Positions 8,907-18,015 of a stretch of 64,000 bases of DNA are shown piece by piece. The DNA lies in NCBI RefSeq assembly GCF_000420805.1, contig NZ_ATVQ01000004.1, positions 124,001-188,000 on the forward strand. The letters run 5' to 3'. Both the position numbers and the translations under genes were made by a program. The notes under the pieces were generated by a model. The model was not told the DNA's origin. It worked only from the letters and a program-made list of their open reading frames with translations, and did no database searches. The DNA comes from Yaniella halotolerans DSM 15476. GTDB taxonomy: Bacteria > Actinomycetota > Actinomycetes > Actinomycetales > Micrococcaceae. Each line of letters opens with the position of its first letter. Position 1 is the stretch's first letter.

Positions 8907-9432
8907 ACATATCGGCCACGGCCCGTCCCCTACTCCCCCACAAATCCAGTCCCATGCGCCCGAGGGGTACGTGTGCCCGTTTTGTGGACTGGTCAATGGT
9001 GATGTCGCGGACCCGAATAATCGCTGTGCACTGTCAGATGTGATCTACCAAGACGAGGATCTCATCGTTTTTAGCGCTGCCGATGGATTCGGCCCCCATG
9101 CCGGGCACGTCATGATCTGCCCCGCGAAACATTATGAGGCGCTCTATGATCTGCCAGATCATGTATTGATGCGCATCAGCCTGATGGTACGAGAAGTTGC
9201 TTTCGCGATGAAACGCGCATGGAATCCAGAAGGCATCTCCACACGACAGCACAATGAGCCATCAGGTAATCAGCATGTATGGCACTATCACATGCATGTG
9301 TTTCCGCGCTACGCTGGCGATATGCTCTACCGCCATTTGCGCCAACCGATGGAAGAGTCTTACCGGGAGCAAATTGCCCAAGACATCAAGGCCACGCTGG
9401 ATCCTGCCGCAACCGTCCTGCCGAAGCCTTAG
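8899..9432 (+). CDS. HIT-family nucleotide hydrolase/transferase
   Basis: 177-residue histidine-triad protein. The catalytic motif HVWHYHMHVFPR near residues 126-137 supplies the H-x-H-x-H triad. An N-terminal CPFC pair near 26-29 could bind zinc with later residues, as in many HIT proteins. HIT enzymes cleave nucleotide phosphoramidates or dinucleoside polyphosphates; the substrate is not evident here. The TTG start at 8899 has a GGAGGAAG site a few nt upstream and lies inside the end of the preceding gene. Its stop overlaps the convergent prenyl synthase by 4 nt. Confidence 0.9.
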   Translation: MPEHIGHGPSPTPPQIQSHAPEGYVCPFCGLVNGDVADPNNRCALSDVIYQDEDLIVFSAADGFGPHAGHVMICPAKHYEALYDLPDHVLMRISLMVREVAFAMKRAWNPEGISTRQHNEPSGNQHVWHYHMHVFPRYAGDMLYRHLRQPMEESYREQIAQDIKATLDPAATVLPKP

Positions 9433-10475
9433 GCGTTGCGGGACACCACATATAGTGCGAAATGTTTCAGCGCTGTTTTCACCGGTGAATCTGCCAGGCC
9501 ATCAAGTGCTGCAATTGCTTTATCAGCCCACTGCTCGGTCAGCTCCCAAGCTTGATCGATGACCTGGTGCGAAGCTACAGCTTGCACAGCCGCTTCGACT
9601 TGTACATCGGTATCTAATGGTCCGTCAACGAGTTCAAGCACGCGTGCGGCCTCGGTGTCACCTTCGGCAGCGGACTGACGCAACATCAAAATTGGCAGCG
9701 TCGGCACACGTTCTTTCAGGTCAGTGCCTTGTACTTTGCCTGTCGTGTCAGAGGTACTGGTGACATCAATGATGTCGTCGGCCAGTTGAAACGCCATGCC
9801 CACATTGCCGCCATAGGCCGCAGTGATCGCGATGAGTTCTTCCGAGCCACCGGCCATCAGCGCACCCAGCAGTGCACTCGTTGATAGCAGCGAGGCAGTT
9901 TTACCATCGATCACGCGTAGATAATGCTCGAGTGGATCATCGTCTGTTGCCGGTCCTACGGTTTCCCAGAGCTGGCCCAGGACCAGTTTCTCGAAGGTCT
10001 TGGCATGCTCTTGGACGGCTCGGGTGCCAAGAGCAGACATGACCGCTGAAGCTTTCGCAAAAATTAGGTCGCCCGCCAGGATTGCAATGGAGTTCGACCA
10101 CTGCTGGTGGGCCGCCGGCACACCACGACGTTGGTCGGCTTCGTCCATAACATCGTCGTGGTACAGCGTTGCCAGATGAGTCAGCTCCATGGCAACAGCT
10201 ACTTCGCGAACGCTGCTCGCTGGTTCAGCTACCTGTCCGGTCGTGACATTTTCGTCGGCAAGCATTGAAGCCAGCACAGCGACGATTGGGCGCACACGTT
10301 TACCACCGGCGTCTAAGAGATGACGCGTCGTATCTTGTGCAAGGTCGTCAGCATAGACCAGTGCGTCAGCTAATTCTTCTTCGATCTTAGCCAGGCTGGT
10401 CAATAGCGCCTCGAAAAGCTTCTCGTGCTTTTGTAGCGCGTCAATACCCGGAGGCAGCGAAATAGAAATATCCAC
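9429..10475 (-). CDS. Polyprenyl diphosphate synthase (menaquinone side chain likely)
   Basis: 348-residue trans-isoprenyl diphosphate synthase that condenses isopentenyl diphosphate onto an allylic primer. The first aspartate-rich motif is in YHDDVMDEADQRRG near residues 104-117 and the second in FQLADDIIDVTSTSD near 231-245. GGKRVRP near 58-64 binds isopentenyl diphosphate. Position beside menF, menD and menC suggests it makes the menaquinone tail (heptaprenyl or longer), although a general polyprenyl role is possible. It begins with GTG. The chain length cannot be read with confidence from the sequence. Confidence 0.9.
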   Translation of the reverse strand: MDISISLPPGIDALQKHEKLFEALLTSLAKIEEELADALVYADDLAQDTTRHLLDAGGKRVRPIVAVLASMLADENVTTGQVAEPASSVREVAVAMELTHLATLYHDDVMDEADQRRGVPAAHQQWSNSIAILAGDLIFAKASAVMSALGTRAVQEHAKTFEKLVLGQLWETVGPATDDDPLEHYLRVIDGKTASLLSTSALLGALMAGGSEELIAITAAYGGNVGMAFQLADDIIDVTSTSDTTGKVQGTDLKERVPTLPILMLRQSAAEGDTEAARVLELVDGPLDTDVQVEAAVQAVASHQVIDQAWELTEQWADKAIAALDGLADSPVKTALKHFALYVVSRNA

Positions 10476-10867
10476 CCGTATAACCCTACACTAGCGGCCC
10501 TGGCGGACCGCTGGAATCACAGACTCGACAACTTCAATTGTACGGTCACCAAACATACCCCCGGCGTTCTCTACACCGTTGGAGGTTACTGCCCAACACG
10601 GCAATTTTTCAGCTATCCGAACACCACGGTGCACCTGGTCCAGCCCCAAAATGAGCCACACCGCTCACCGTGGTGTGCGCTGTTTAGACTGAGAAACCGC
10701 ACGAGCCTGCCGTTTTTGCAACCATGCCCACAGTCTTGGTCTCCGAGGCCAGAAAATCGCTTGCCGTCGCATAGCGCATCCCTTCGTCACAAACTGCACC
10801 TTACGGTGATGTCTTCATTGTCCCACCACCGCGAGCAACCGCAAAAACCGGTACATTATTGCCTATC
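10476..10867. other. Long intergenic region with an 11-bp inverted repeat
   Basis: About 390 bp between the divergent prenyl synthase and menF genes. ACACCACGGTG (10621-10631) and CACCGTGGTGT (10666-10676) form a perfect inverted repeat around a 34-nt spacer. A minus-strand ATG at 10772, with GAAGGGA upstream, opens a 35-codon very basic reading frame ending at 10665. It is too short to call. No RNA gene or other convincing frame was seen; the stretch probably holds both promoters. Confidence 0.5.
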
Positions 10868-12148
10868 ATGTCTTTTACCGCCGCAGCTTTTTCACTGACT
10901 GACGCACAGTTGGCACAACTTCCTGATGGACTCATTGGCAAAGCCACGTGTGCGTTTGCACGCAACCGTCGCGGCAAGCTTGGTTTCGGCGAGCGCTACC
11001 GCTTCACGACTTCGGGCCCCCAGCGCTTTGCACAGGCACGAGACCGTTGGTCTGAGCTGACGGCCTCTGCAGCAACTTCCCTACACCAAGACCTGACAGC
11101 AAGCTCCCCGCTATGCTTTGCGGCGTTTACCTTTGATGCACGGTCCGCTGTGGAATCGCTGATGGTCGTCCCGAAGTTTGTACTCGATAGGACAGCTGAA
11201 GCCGTTCGCCTGGCATATATCTACGAGGCGACAGAGCAAGCACCGGATACGAGCACTCTCTTCCAGATGTTCCTTGCTGAGTTACCCGAAGAATCCGGTA
11301 ATAACATCCCGGCTACGTTCTGCAACGATGCCGCATACATGTCTGAGGACGACTTCCAGCAGGTTGTCGGTGAGGCAGTTCAACGCATCAACCAAGAAGA
11401 GTTCTCCAAAGTAGTATTGGCACGCGATGAGCGCGTGCATGCTCCTGCAGGATTCCATATTCCCGCGACCATGCGCGCGTTGGCCAACGATAATCCCACC
11501 GCGTGGACCTATAAAGTGGGTCCGCTGATCGGTTCAACACCAGAGTTACTTATCGCACGCAAAGACAACGATGCCAAGGCTCGGGTGCTTGCCGGAACCG
11601 TTGACCGAAACGTCGCAGTCAATGACGATCTGATAGCTGAGCAGCTTTCTAAGAACCCCAAACAGATTTTCGAACACCAAGCTGCTGTTGACTCGCTGGT
11701 CGAAAAACTCTCACCGTTTGCCACAGCGCTACATGTTTCTGCCAAGCCCTTCGTCTTGTCACTGCCAAACGTATATCACCTTGCAACGGATGTCTCAGCA
11801 GAGCTGACCGCTTCAACCTCCGTGCTAGACCTTGTGGCGGAGATCAATCCTACGGCTGCGGTAGGCGGTACCCCCAGACGCGCAGCACTCGATGCGATCT
11901 GGCAATTAGAAGCCGAACAACACGGTATGGACCGCGGATTATATGCCGGTGCTGTGGGCTGGTTGAACGCAAGCGGTCACGGCGAATTTGGAATTGCCTT
12001 GCGTGGCAGCGTGATTGAAGACGAACACCACGTTCGCATTTACGCGGGCTGTGGCATCGTCGATGGTTCGGATGCTGCCGCCGAATTAGCCGAAACCAAC
12101 GCAAAAATGCGTCCCATGAAAAAAGCGCTGCGCATGTCCGCGAACTAA
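10868..12148 (+). CDS. menF: Isochorismate synthase MenF
   Basis: Converts chorismate to isochorismate, the first step of menaquinone synthesis. The 426 residues carry the chorismate-binding signatures in order: FSKVVLARDERV near 177-188, TPELLIARK, AGTVDRN, INPTAAVGGTPRRAAL near 323-338, and the C-terminal IYAGCGIVDGSDAAAELAETNAKM. The ATG at 10868 is preferred over the TTG at 10859. The nearby prenyl synthase, MenD and MenC favour a menaquinone role over siderophore synthesis, although an isochorismate synthase for a catecholate cannot be fully excluded. Confidence 0.92.
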   Translation: MSFTAAAFSLTDAQLAQLPDGLIGKATCAFARNRRGKLGFGERYRFTTSGPQRFAQARDRWSELTASAATSLHQDLTASSPLCFAAFTFDARSAVESLMVVPKFVLDRTAEAVRLAYIYEATEQAPDTSTLFQMFLAELPEESGNNIPATFCNDAAYMSEDDFQQVVGEAVQRINQEEFSKVVLARDERVHAPAGFHIPATMRALANDNPTAWTYKVGPLIGSTPELLIARKDNDAKARVLAGTVDRNVAVNDDLIAEQLSKNPKQIFEHQAAVDSLVEKLSPFATALHVSAKPFVLSLPNVYHLATDVSAELTASTSVLDLVAEINPTAAVGGTPRRAALDAIWQLEAEQHGMDRGLYAGAVGWLNASGHGEFGIALRGSVIEDEHHVRIYAGCGIVDGSDAAAELAETNAKMRPMKKALRMSAN

Positions 12149-12163
12149 TCCGGACATTACACA

Positions 12164-13012
12164 TCAGCGACCAGCAAGGATGCTGTCATAGCCTTCTCGG
12201 TAGGTCGGGTAGTCAAGAGGCCCGAGCCAAGTGTGGAGTCGATCGCCGCCCAGTATCCTGCCACGACTGCCGTCCTGTTCCAGGGCAGGCGGAACCGCAA
12301 CGTGGAGCTGGGAAGCGATGTATTCTACGATGTCGCCTAACGGCACACCGGGTGCCTGGTCGATCGCATGCAGGACGGCAGGTGGCTCTTTGGCGCTGAG
12401 TATGGCATAGAGCGTATTCACCAAATCTGTCTGATGAATGCGATTCGTTAGCCGGTTATATTGCACAGCTTCGTTGGCCAGTACTTTGCGGATGAGCATT
12501 TCTCTACCCGGGCCATAGATGCCAGCCGGGCGGACAACATGAGCTCCAAAGAGTTCAACCGCCAATTGTTCGCCGGCCACTAATGTTTCGCCACGGTGTG
12601 ACGTGGGAGCCACAGGATCATCCTCGGTAAGAGGCCGAGCCATACTATGGCCTTCAAACACTCTGGTCGACGATACAAACACAACGCGGCTTGGAACGTT
12701 CGGCAGGGCGTGCGCCAAATGCTGCAACGCCTTCAGATACCCGTTTTCACCGGCGGGATCCAGCATCGTTGGTGTCAACGTTACGACCATGCTGTCGACT
12801 TCGGGCAAGGTCTCCGACACCGGCTGCATCAGATCTATGGAAAGCCGGGTAAAACTCGATGGCAGATCGCTCGGGTCACGTCGCAGTGCGGTGATTTGGG
12901 AGCCGGCTGCGTTGAGTCGCTCGCCGAGTTGTGTTCCCACTTGCCCACAGCCAACCAGAAGCGTGTGATCCGGGACAACCGACTGGTTATATGCCATCTG
13001 TAGGAAGCCCAT
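12164..13012 (-). CDS. NAD(P)-dependent epimerase-like SDR protein
   Basis: 282-residue atypical or extended short-chain dehydrogenase. The nucleotide-binding LLVGCGQVGTQLGERL lies near residues 18-33, and VVFVSSTRVFEG and VVRPAGIYGPGR follow near 109-120 and 156-167. The active-site Tyr-x-x-x-Lys of classical SDRs is not obvious, as in YeeZ-type homologues. The substrate is unknown. The ATG directly follows the TAA of the upstream lipoprotein gene with no gap, so the two are co-transcribed. MAYNQSV at 12997 is an alternative start. Confidence 0.78.
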   Translation of the reverse strand: MGFLQMAYNQSVVPDHTLLVGCGQVGTQLGERLNAAGSQITALRRDPSDLPSSFTRLSIDLMQPVSETLPEVDSMVVTLTPTMLDPAGENGYLKALQHLAHALPNVPSRVVFVSSTRVFEGHSMARPLTEDDPVAPTSHRGETLVAGEQLAVELFGAHVVRPAGIYGPGREMLIRKVLANEAVQYNRLTNRIHQTDLVNTLYAILSAKEPPAVLHAIDQAPGVPLGDIVEYIASQLHVAVPPALEQDGSRGRILGGDRLHTWLGPLDYPTYREGYDSILAGR

Positions 13013-13957
13013 TTACTGGTAGGAAACGAACCACGGTTTGGGCTCTACATCGAAAGTTTGTTGCGGCGAGAACATCGGATCATCTTGCCGGTAGAAGTTC
13101 TTCCATGCCATGTGCATGTCTTCCGGGAGATCTTCTTGCAATAGGTCCCAGGTGGCAAACTTATCTTGGGCGGTGCCGTGGCCATCAGCGTGCAGGACCA
13201 TAGCCAGTTCAGGATGATCAGTATTGACCTGTTCGCGGCCGCGGATCATTGACTGTCGGAACTGGTGCAGGATTACCATTTTCTGTGGCAGATCGTGTTC
13301 CGCAGTGAGTTCCGCGAGCCAATTAGTCGTTTCGTTAATCTCTGCAGCGCTAACAGAGCCGATCTGTTCCATATGGACTTGTCCCTCGGACAGCCGCCAT
13401 TCCGGATCCAGCGCTAGCCCCACGTTGGGGCGCTTCAACAGATCTTCGAAGATTTTCGCCTGTGTTAAGAAATCAGTGTGACCGGGCTGTAAATCTAACA
13501 CCACGTAGATATCATGCTCTTCGGCGACGTCAACGTATTCTGCAATATCGTCCGGATCAGTCTCGGCTGAGTAGTTGCCGTCGTCTCCTGGATGTTCAGA
13601 CGCCATCGTCACAATGATTTCAAAGGCCGGATGGATCTCTTCATCACTGTGCGCCTCATACATTTCTGCCAGCTCAATCACCCGATCAGCCGATTCCTCA
13701 GGTGACTGCTCTCCCAATGCACCCAGCGACGGATAACTTGGGTGGCCGTAGAGGGCAATGAAGCGTTTATCCGGAAAAAGTTCGGTCCCACCACCTACAA
13801 GCTCCGGTGGTTCTTCGGTGGGTGTCGGCGACGGTTCGGGACTGGCTTCCGGTGTGGCCGACGGCTGGGCAGACGGATCGTCTCCACAGCCTGCAAACAG
13901 TAGTACGGCGGCCACACAGCTAGCGAGCACACTTGAAAATCGACGCATGAACCTCAT
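13013..13957 (-). CDS. Secreted lipoprotein of unknown function
   Basis: 314-residue predicted lipoprotein. A basic N-terminus, a hydrophobic stretch and the lipobox LLFAGC with Cys at 24 indicate lipid attachment outside the membrane. A Pro/Glu/Thr/Ser linker (about 25-52) follows. The remaining domain has strand-like segments (FIALYGHP, AFEIIVTMAS, IYVVLDLQPGH, VGLALDPEWR, KMVILHQF, MVLHADGHG) spaced as in a TIM barrel with acidic and His residues at strand ends. A glycoside-hydrolase-like fold is therefore a reasonable guess, but not shown. It abuts the epimerase-like gene downstream. Confidence 0.75.
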   Translation of the reverse strand: MRFMRRFSSVLASCVAAVLLFAGCGDDPSAQPSATPEASPEPSPTPTEEPPELVGGGTELFPDKRFIALYGHPSYPSLGALGEQSPEESADRVIELAEMYEAHSDEEIHPAFEIIVTMASEHPGDDGNYSAETDPDDIAEYVDVAEEHDIYVVLDLQPGHTDFLTQAKIFEDLLKRPNVGLALDPEWRLSEGQVHMEQIGSVSAAEINETTNWLAELTAEHDLPQKMVILHQFRQSMIRGREQVNTDHPELAMVLHADGHGTAQDKFATWDLLQEDLPEDMHMAWKNFYRQDDPMFSPQQTFDVEPKPWFVSYQ

Positions 13958-14201
13958 ATCAAGGCAAAGATGTCAGGACATCCTTAACCCTATATGGTTG
14001 CTAGGAAGTGCTCTCCCAAGTTGCTCATCATAGCCACTCGCCAGTGGATGTGGTGATCCAGTAACGATGCATCGTCGTCCCATCGTGCGTTCTCGCATCT
14101 TCAGCCACAAGGAAATCCGCGGGGACGCGGTCTGCTGGCAGATGTATACCCCTGGACTCCTCGGCGAGCATAAACGAACGATATATACGACTCCTCGACC
14201 T

Positions 14202-15977
14202 TTACACGAACGTAGCGCGAACCGCGTTCTGGACTGCATCATGCACATGCGGCCGCTGACTCCGGTCCGAGACAACTTCCAAAACCCTGCGACCAGCGGT
14301 TGGATCCCCCAACATGTGGATGAGCTGTTGTTCGGAGGTCAAGCGCTCATGCTGTATCCCGTGGGCAGCACATAATGCGCCGACATCCACGGTATGCGGG
14401 GTCCCAAAGAACCGTTCAACGACCGATGACATGCCAGGCCTTGCGGCGACCTCACCATGTTCCAGTCCGTGGAAGATGGCACCGCCCGAATCGTTAATGA
14501 CGACGATATCGAGGTTAGGTTCCTGCTCGGTTGGACCAATGAGTAAACCATTGGTGTCATAGAGGAATGTCAGGTCACCCACCATGAGTGTGGTGCGCTC
14601 GCCGGTGGCAAGGCTAATGCCCGAAGCAGTAGAAACAGTGCCGTCGATACCGGCCAAGCCGCGATGGGCAAACACCGTGGAAGTCGGTTCGGCAGGTGGG
14701 CGCCACGACAAATCGACGTCCCGGATGACTGAGGATGAGCCGAGCACCAGCTGTCCCAAGGCAGTAGCGGAAACTAACTGGGCAGTGCGCATGGCCCCAG
14801 GTTTGCCCACGGTTTGCTGACGGTCAGTCAAAGCTTGTTCCAGAGCCCGCTGTGCGCGTTGCGCTGCTGACTGCCACGAGGCTAACCATCCAGGCGGGCC
14901 ACTACCGGCGAATTCTGCAAGCTCTTGCAGCTGGTGTATGAGCCGTTCTTTGCGTGTACCAGGGGTAAACCACCCGACAGGTTCCGGATGGTAGAGCGCT
15001 GCTTTGACGTCGTCACGCTTCAACAACGACTGCAGCTGCCGGGAAAGCGTTGGCCTGCCAAACAACACGATTCGACGAATATGTCCGCCGAGTCTATGCG
15101 CGGATTCGCCGACACCACCGTCGGGGCCGAGCAGATAGGGGTAGGCAGCGATTGCATTCCGGGAGAATCTGGCGTTGGAGGACGGCTCAGCAAAAAGCGG
15201 GAGACCAAGTGCCAAGGCAAAATCATGTGCCACCGGACCGGCTCCGTGGCCCGCTACTACCACCGTGTGGCGTTCCCGTAGGTCGGTAGCTTCTACGAGT
15301 TCGTCCTGGAACGAGTGTCCTCGGTTGCTCCAGCGTTGGTCGCTTGTGAATCGCGGATGGGATTGTGAAGCAGCAATCACCGGGAGCACGCCGGTTTCTG
15401 CTTCTGGACTCACAGTGATTTCGTCTGGTTCGGGAATCAGTGGTTCACGGAATCGTGCGTTGATGTGCACCGGACCGGTCGGTGAGTCAGCAGTGCCTGC
15501 TCCGACCGCGAGCGCACCCATCACGGCTGCGTGGGTTTTAGCAAAATTGGCGGATTCGCCGGTAATCGTGATTGAAGTGCGGGCGTGGACGCCGAATAAT
15601 TCCCGTTGATCGGTTGTTTGGTTCGCACCGGTGGCTTGAACTTCTGTGGGTCGGTCGGCGGTGACCGCAACGAGTCGAATGTCTGCGTGTGCGGCTTCCA
15701 TCATCGCCGGCATGAGGTTTCCGGTCGCCGTTCCCGAGGTCGTCACGACCGCTGCTGGCCGCCCGGATGCCAGCGAAATGCCCAGGGCGGTAAACGCAGC
15801 AGAGCGTTCATCAATCCGCACGTGGAGGTGCAAGCGTTTATGGTCAGCCACTTCGGCCAGAGCATATACCAGAGGTGCTGAACGTGAACCCGGCCCGATG
15901 ACGACGTGCTGCACGCCGGCATCGCGAAGGGCGGTCACTACGGCTCGTGCGGTATCCATGGAATCCATGCGGTCCAT
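14202..15977 (-). CDS. menD: MenD, SEPHCHC synthase
   Basis: Thiamine-diphosphate enzyme that adds 2-oxoglutarate to isochorismate in menaquinone synthesis. The 591 residues show the N-terminal GPGSRSAPL near 28-36, RIDERSAAFTALG near 54-66, TTSGTATGNLMPAMMEA near 78-94, ADRPTE near 106-111 and the cofactor-binding VGDLTFLYDTNGLL near 468-481. It starts one base after the menC stop, so the two form an operon. MDTARA six codons downstream is a possible alternative start. The roughly 240 bp after the gene (13958-14201) hold nothing recognisable. Confidence 0.95.
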   Translation of the reverse strand: MDRMDSMDTARAVVTALRDAGVQHVVIGPGSRSAPLVYALAEVADHKRLHLHVRIDERSAAFTALGISLASGRPAAVVTTSGTATGNLMPAMMEAAHADIRLVAVTADRPTEVQATGANQTTDQRELFGVHARTSITITGESANFAKTHAAVMGALAVGAGTADSPTGPVHINARFREPLIPEPDEITVSPEAETGVLPVIAASQSHPRFTSDQRWSNRGHSFQDELVEATDLRERHTVVVAGHGAGPVAHDFALALGLPLFAEPSSNARFSRNAIAAYPYLLGPDGGVGESAHRLGGHIRRIVLFGRPTLSRQLQSLLKRDDVKAALYHPEPVGWFTPGTRKERLIHQLQELAEFAGSGPPGWLASWQSAAQRAQRALEQALTDRQQTVGKPGAMRTAQLVSATALGQLVLGSSSVIRDVDLSWRPPAEPTSTVFAHRGLAGIDGTVSTASGISLATGERTTLMVGDLTFLYDTNGLLIGPTEQEPNLDIVVINDSGGAIFHGLEHGEVAARPGMSSVVERFFGTPHTVDVGALCAAHGIQHERLTSEQQLIHMLGDPTAGRRVLEVVSDRSQRPHVHDAVQNAVRATFV

Positions 15978-15978
15978 C

Positions 15979-16989
15979 CTACGCCTTAGCTGATAAAACG
16001 CTGTGAGTTTCTGCCAGTCGGGTTTGCCACCACGCTTGACGTTCGGCGGGCAATTTGAGTTGCTCCATGATCGCAGGATCTGGCTGTGGGGCCGGGCCTG
16101 CGGTCAAAGCACCCTCGCCCGCGCGAGCTGGGTTTGCTGGTTCAGTAGTAAACAGCGCAGCGGTCGCCAGCCCGCAGGCGTGGTCCAGCGTGGGCAGCGA
16201 GGCCGCCAGAGCCACTCCTGCAGCGATCCCTACAGACGAGTCCAGCGCGGACGAGACGACAGCATCGAGACCGGAGGCCTCAACGATGGACAGCGCACGT
16301 CGCACTCCGCCAAGCGGTTGTACTTTGACGACAATCAGATCGGCTGCCCCAGCCTGGGCAACGGCCAAAGGATCGGTGGCTTTGCGAACAGCTTCATCGG
16401 CGGCAATCAACACCCTACTGCCTGCAGCTCGAAGATCGGCCCGCAATTCGGCGAGCGGTTGAATACCCGCAACCGGCTGTTCTGCGTACGTCAAAAAATC
16501 CAGGGCCATAATGACTTCAAATGCCTGTTGGTGGGTATACCCCGCATTGGCGTCAATTCGAATATCAGCTTCTGGAAGTAGCTCGCGGACCCGTTTGACT
16601 CGTGCAATATCGGTGGCGACATTCGGATCAGCGACTTTAACCTTTACCGCCGACACCGGGCCAAACCGAGCGAGTACCGTTTCAACGTCGTCAACTGCTA
16701 CCGCCGGTACGGTGGCATTGACGGGTACGCGCTGACGCACCGGTTCGGGCCAGCCGTGCCACCCGGCTTCAATGGCAGCAGACAACCAGGCGGCCGATTC
16801 TTCGGGCGCGTATTCCGGAAAAGGGGAAAACTCTGCCCAGCCATGAGGCCCTTTGATGAGCATGACTTCACGCAATGTCGTCTTGCGGAACTTGGTGTTC
16901 ATGGGTAAGCCGATTGCAACAGCATTCGCTGCTAGTTCTTCCAGTTCAACGTCAGCATTTAGCGGTAAGATGTGTGAGTTGTCGACCAT
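15979..16989 (-). CDS. menC: o-Succinylbenzoate synthase MenC
   Basis: Enolase-superfamily dehydratase acting after MenD and MenH in menaquinone synthesis. In its 336 residues the superfamily order is clear: VKVKVADP near 118-125 with the catalytic Lys pair, RIDANAGY near 147-154, YAEQPV near 172-177, ADEAV near 200-204 and VVKVQPLGGV near 225-234, the last with the second catalytic Lys. It lies directly upstream of menD and diverges from the PAP2 phosphatase gene, leaving only about 20 bp for both promoters' leader ends. Confidence 0.93.
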   Translation of the reverse strand: MVDNSHILPLNADVELEELAANAVAIGLPMNTKFRKTTLREVMLIKGPHGWAEFSPFPEYAPEESAAWLSAAIEAGWHGWPEPVRQRVPVNATVPAVAVDDVETVLARFGPVSAVKVKVADPNVATDIARVKRVRELLPEADIRIDANAGYTHQQAFEVIMALDFLTYAEQPVAGIQPLAELRADLRAAGSRVLIAADEAVRKATDPLAVAQAGAADLIVVKVQPLGGVRRALSIVEASGLDAVVSSALDSSVGIAAGVALAASLPTLDHACGLATAALFTTEPANPARAGEGALTAGPAPQPDPAIMEQLKLPAERQAWWQTRLAETHSVLSAKA

Positions 16990-17008
16990 GTAGTTAGTCT
17001 AGGCCCCA

Positions 17009-17989
17009 ATGATGCAACCCGATTCTGCGTATCTTCCGGAGGATAACCTGCCGGAACCCCGGCGGACCCGCCGACTGCTTCGTGTGCCCGGATCTCGTAT
17101 CTGGGCATGGATAGTGCTCATAGTGGCCATGGCAGCCTGTCTATGGGCGACCTTCCAAAATTTCGTACTGTCGTCACGGGGTCAGGTTCTCGACCACGCT
17201 GCACTGGCTTCGGCTACGGCCCGCCTCCAGTCGCTGCACGAAGCATCGGTGAGCCTGCTGGCTGATTTGCCCATCGTGGTGGCTACGATTGCCGCCATCG
17301 GTTTCTTGGTGCTCACACTGTGGCGGCGACGCTGGGCGGCTTCCCTGATTGTTGCACTGACGTTTGGGGCAGCGAACCTCACCACCCAAGTGCTCAAGAT
17401 CGCCCTGGAACGCCCTGACCTCCCCAACGGGGTGCCCTACTACACCGGCAACTCACTGCCGTCTGGTCACGCCACATTTGCGACCGCGGCTTTTGTCGCC
17501 ATGTTCTTGTTGGTGGCCCCGCGTTGGCGGTCATCCGTGGCATTCATCGGTGCGATCTTTGCCACGGTGATCGGGGTTGCCACCTTTTTGGACGGCTGGC
17601 ATCGCCCGGCCGATATCGTTGCAGCCTATCTCGTGGTGGCATTGTGGGCGTTGATCGGCGGACTCATTATTTACCGTGTATCACGTCAGTGGAATGTGAT
17701 TTCGCCACGCTCCAGAGCACAATACGCGTCCATGTCAGAAATCATGCTGTGGCTCATGGCCGTTGTGGGCCTTGGCGGCGCGCTCGCCGTGGTGTTTTTC
17801 TCTGGTGGGGTCGATACTTTGCCTGACAACCTCGAGGGTTTTATCCCTTCCGCCCGTTGGTTCATTTTCGGGGCTCTGCTCATCGGGGGTTCGGCCAGCC
17901 TGGTCTTTGGAGTGCTGGCTAGTTTCTTCCGTTGGGAAGCTGGCCGTGAGGCACCCGACGACGTCGCGTCTACTTCCGTTAACCGCTGA
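17009..17989 (+). CDS. PAP2-family membrane phosphatase
   Basis: 326-residue integral membrane phosphatase with about six hydrophobic segments after a polar N-terminal 30 residues. The PAP2 motifs are visible: LKIALERPDLP, SLPSGHATFATAAF and FLDGWHRPADIVAAY, providing the SGH and H-x-x-x-D catalytic parts. Such enzymes dephosphorylate phosphatidate or isoprenyl diphosphates; the substrate here is unknown. Proximity to prenyl-using genes makes a lipid-carrier role possible but unproven. It precedes the purine permease by 26 bp. Confidence 0.88.
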   Translation: MMQPDSAYLPEDNLPEPRRTRRLLRVPGSRIWAWIVLIVAMAACLWATFQNFVLSSRGQVLDHAALASATARLQSLHEASVSLLADLPIVVATIAAIGFLVLTLWRRRWAASLIVALTFGAANLTTQVLKIALERPDLPNGVPYYTGNSLPSGHATFATAAFVAMFLLVAPRWRSSVAFIGAIFATVIGVATFLDGWHRPADIVAAYLVVALWALIGGLIIYRVSRQWNVISPRSRAQYASMSEIMLWLMAVVGLGGALAVVFFSGGVDTLPDNLEGFIPSARWFIFGALLIGGSASLVFGVLASFFRWEAGREAPDDVASTSVNR

Positions 17990-18015
17990 GGGGATATTCG
18001 TTCTAGGATATTCCC

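Noticed and set aside
14067-14375. Frame at the menD 3' end
   Set aside because: Antisense extension of the menD gene, with no ribosome site or family match.
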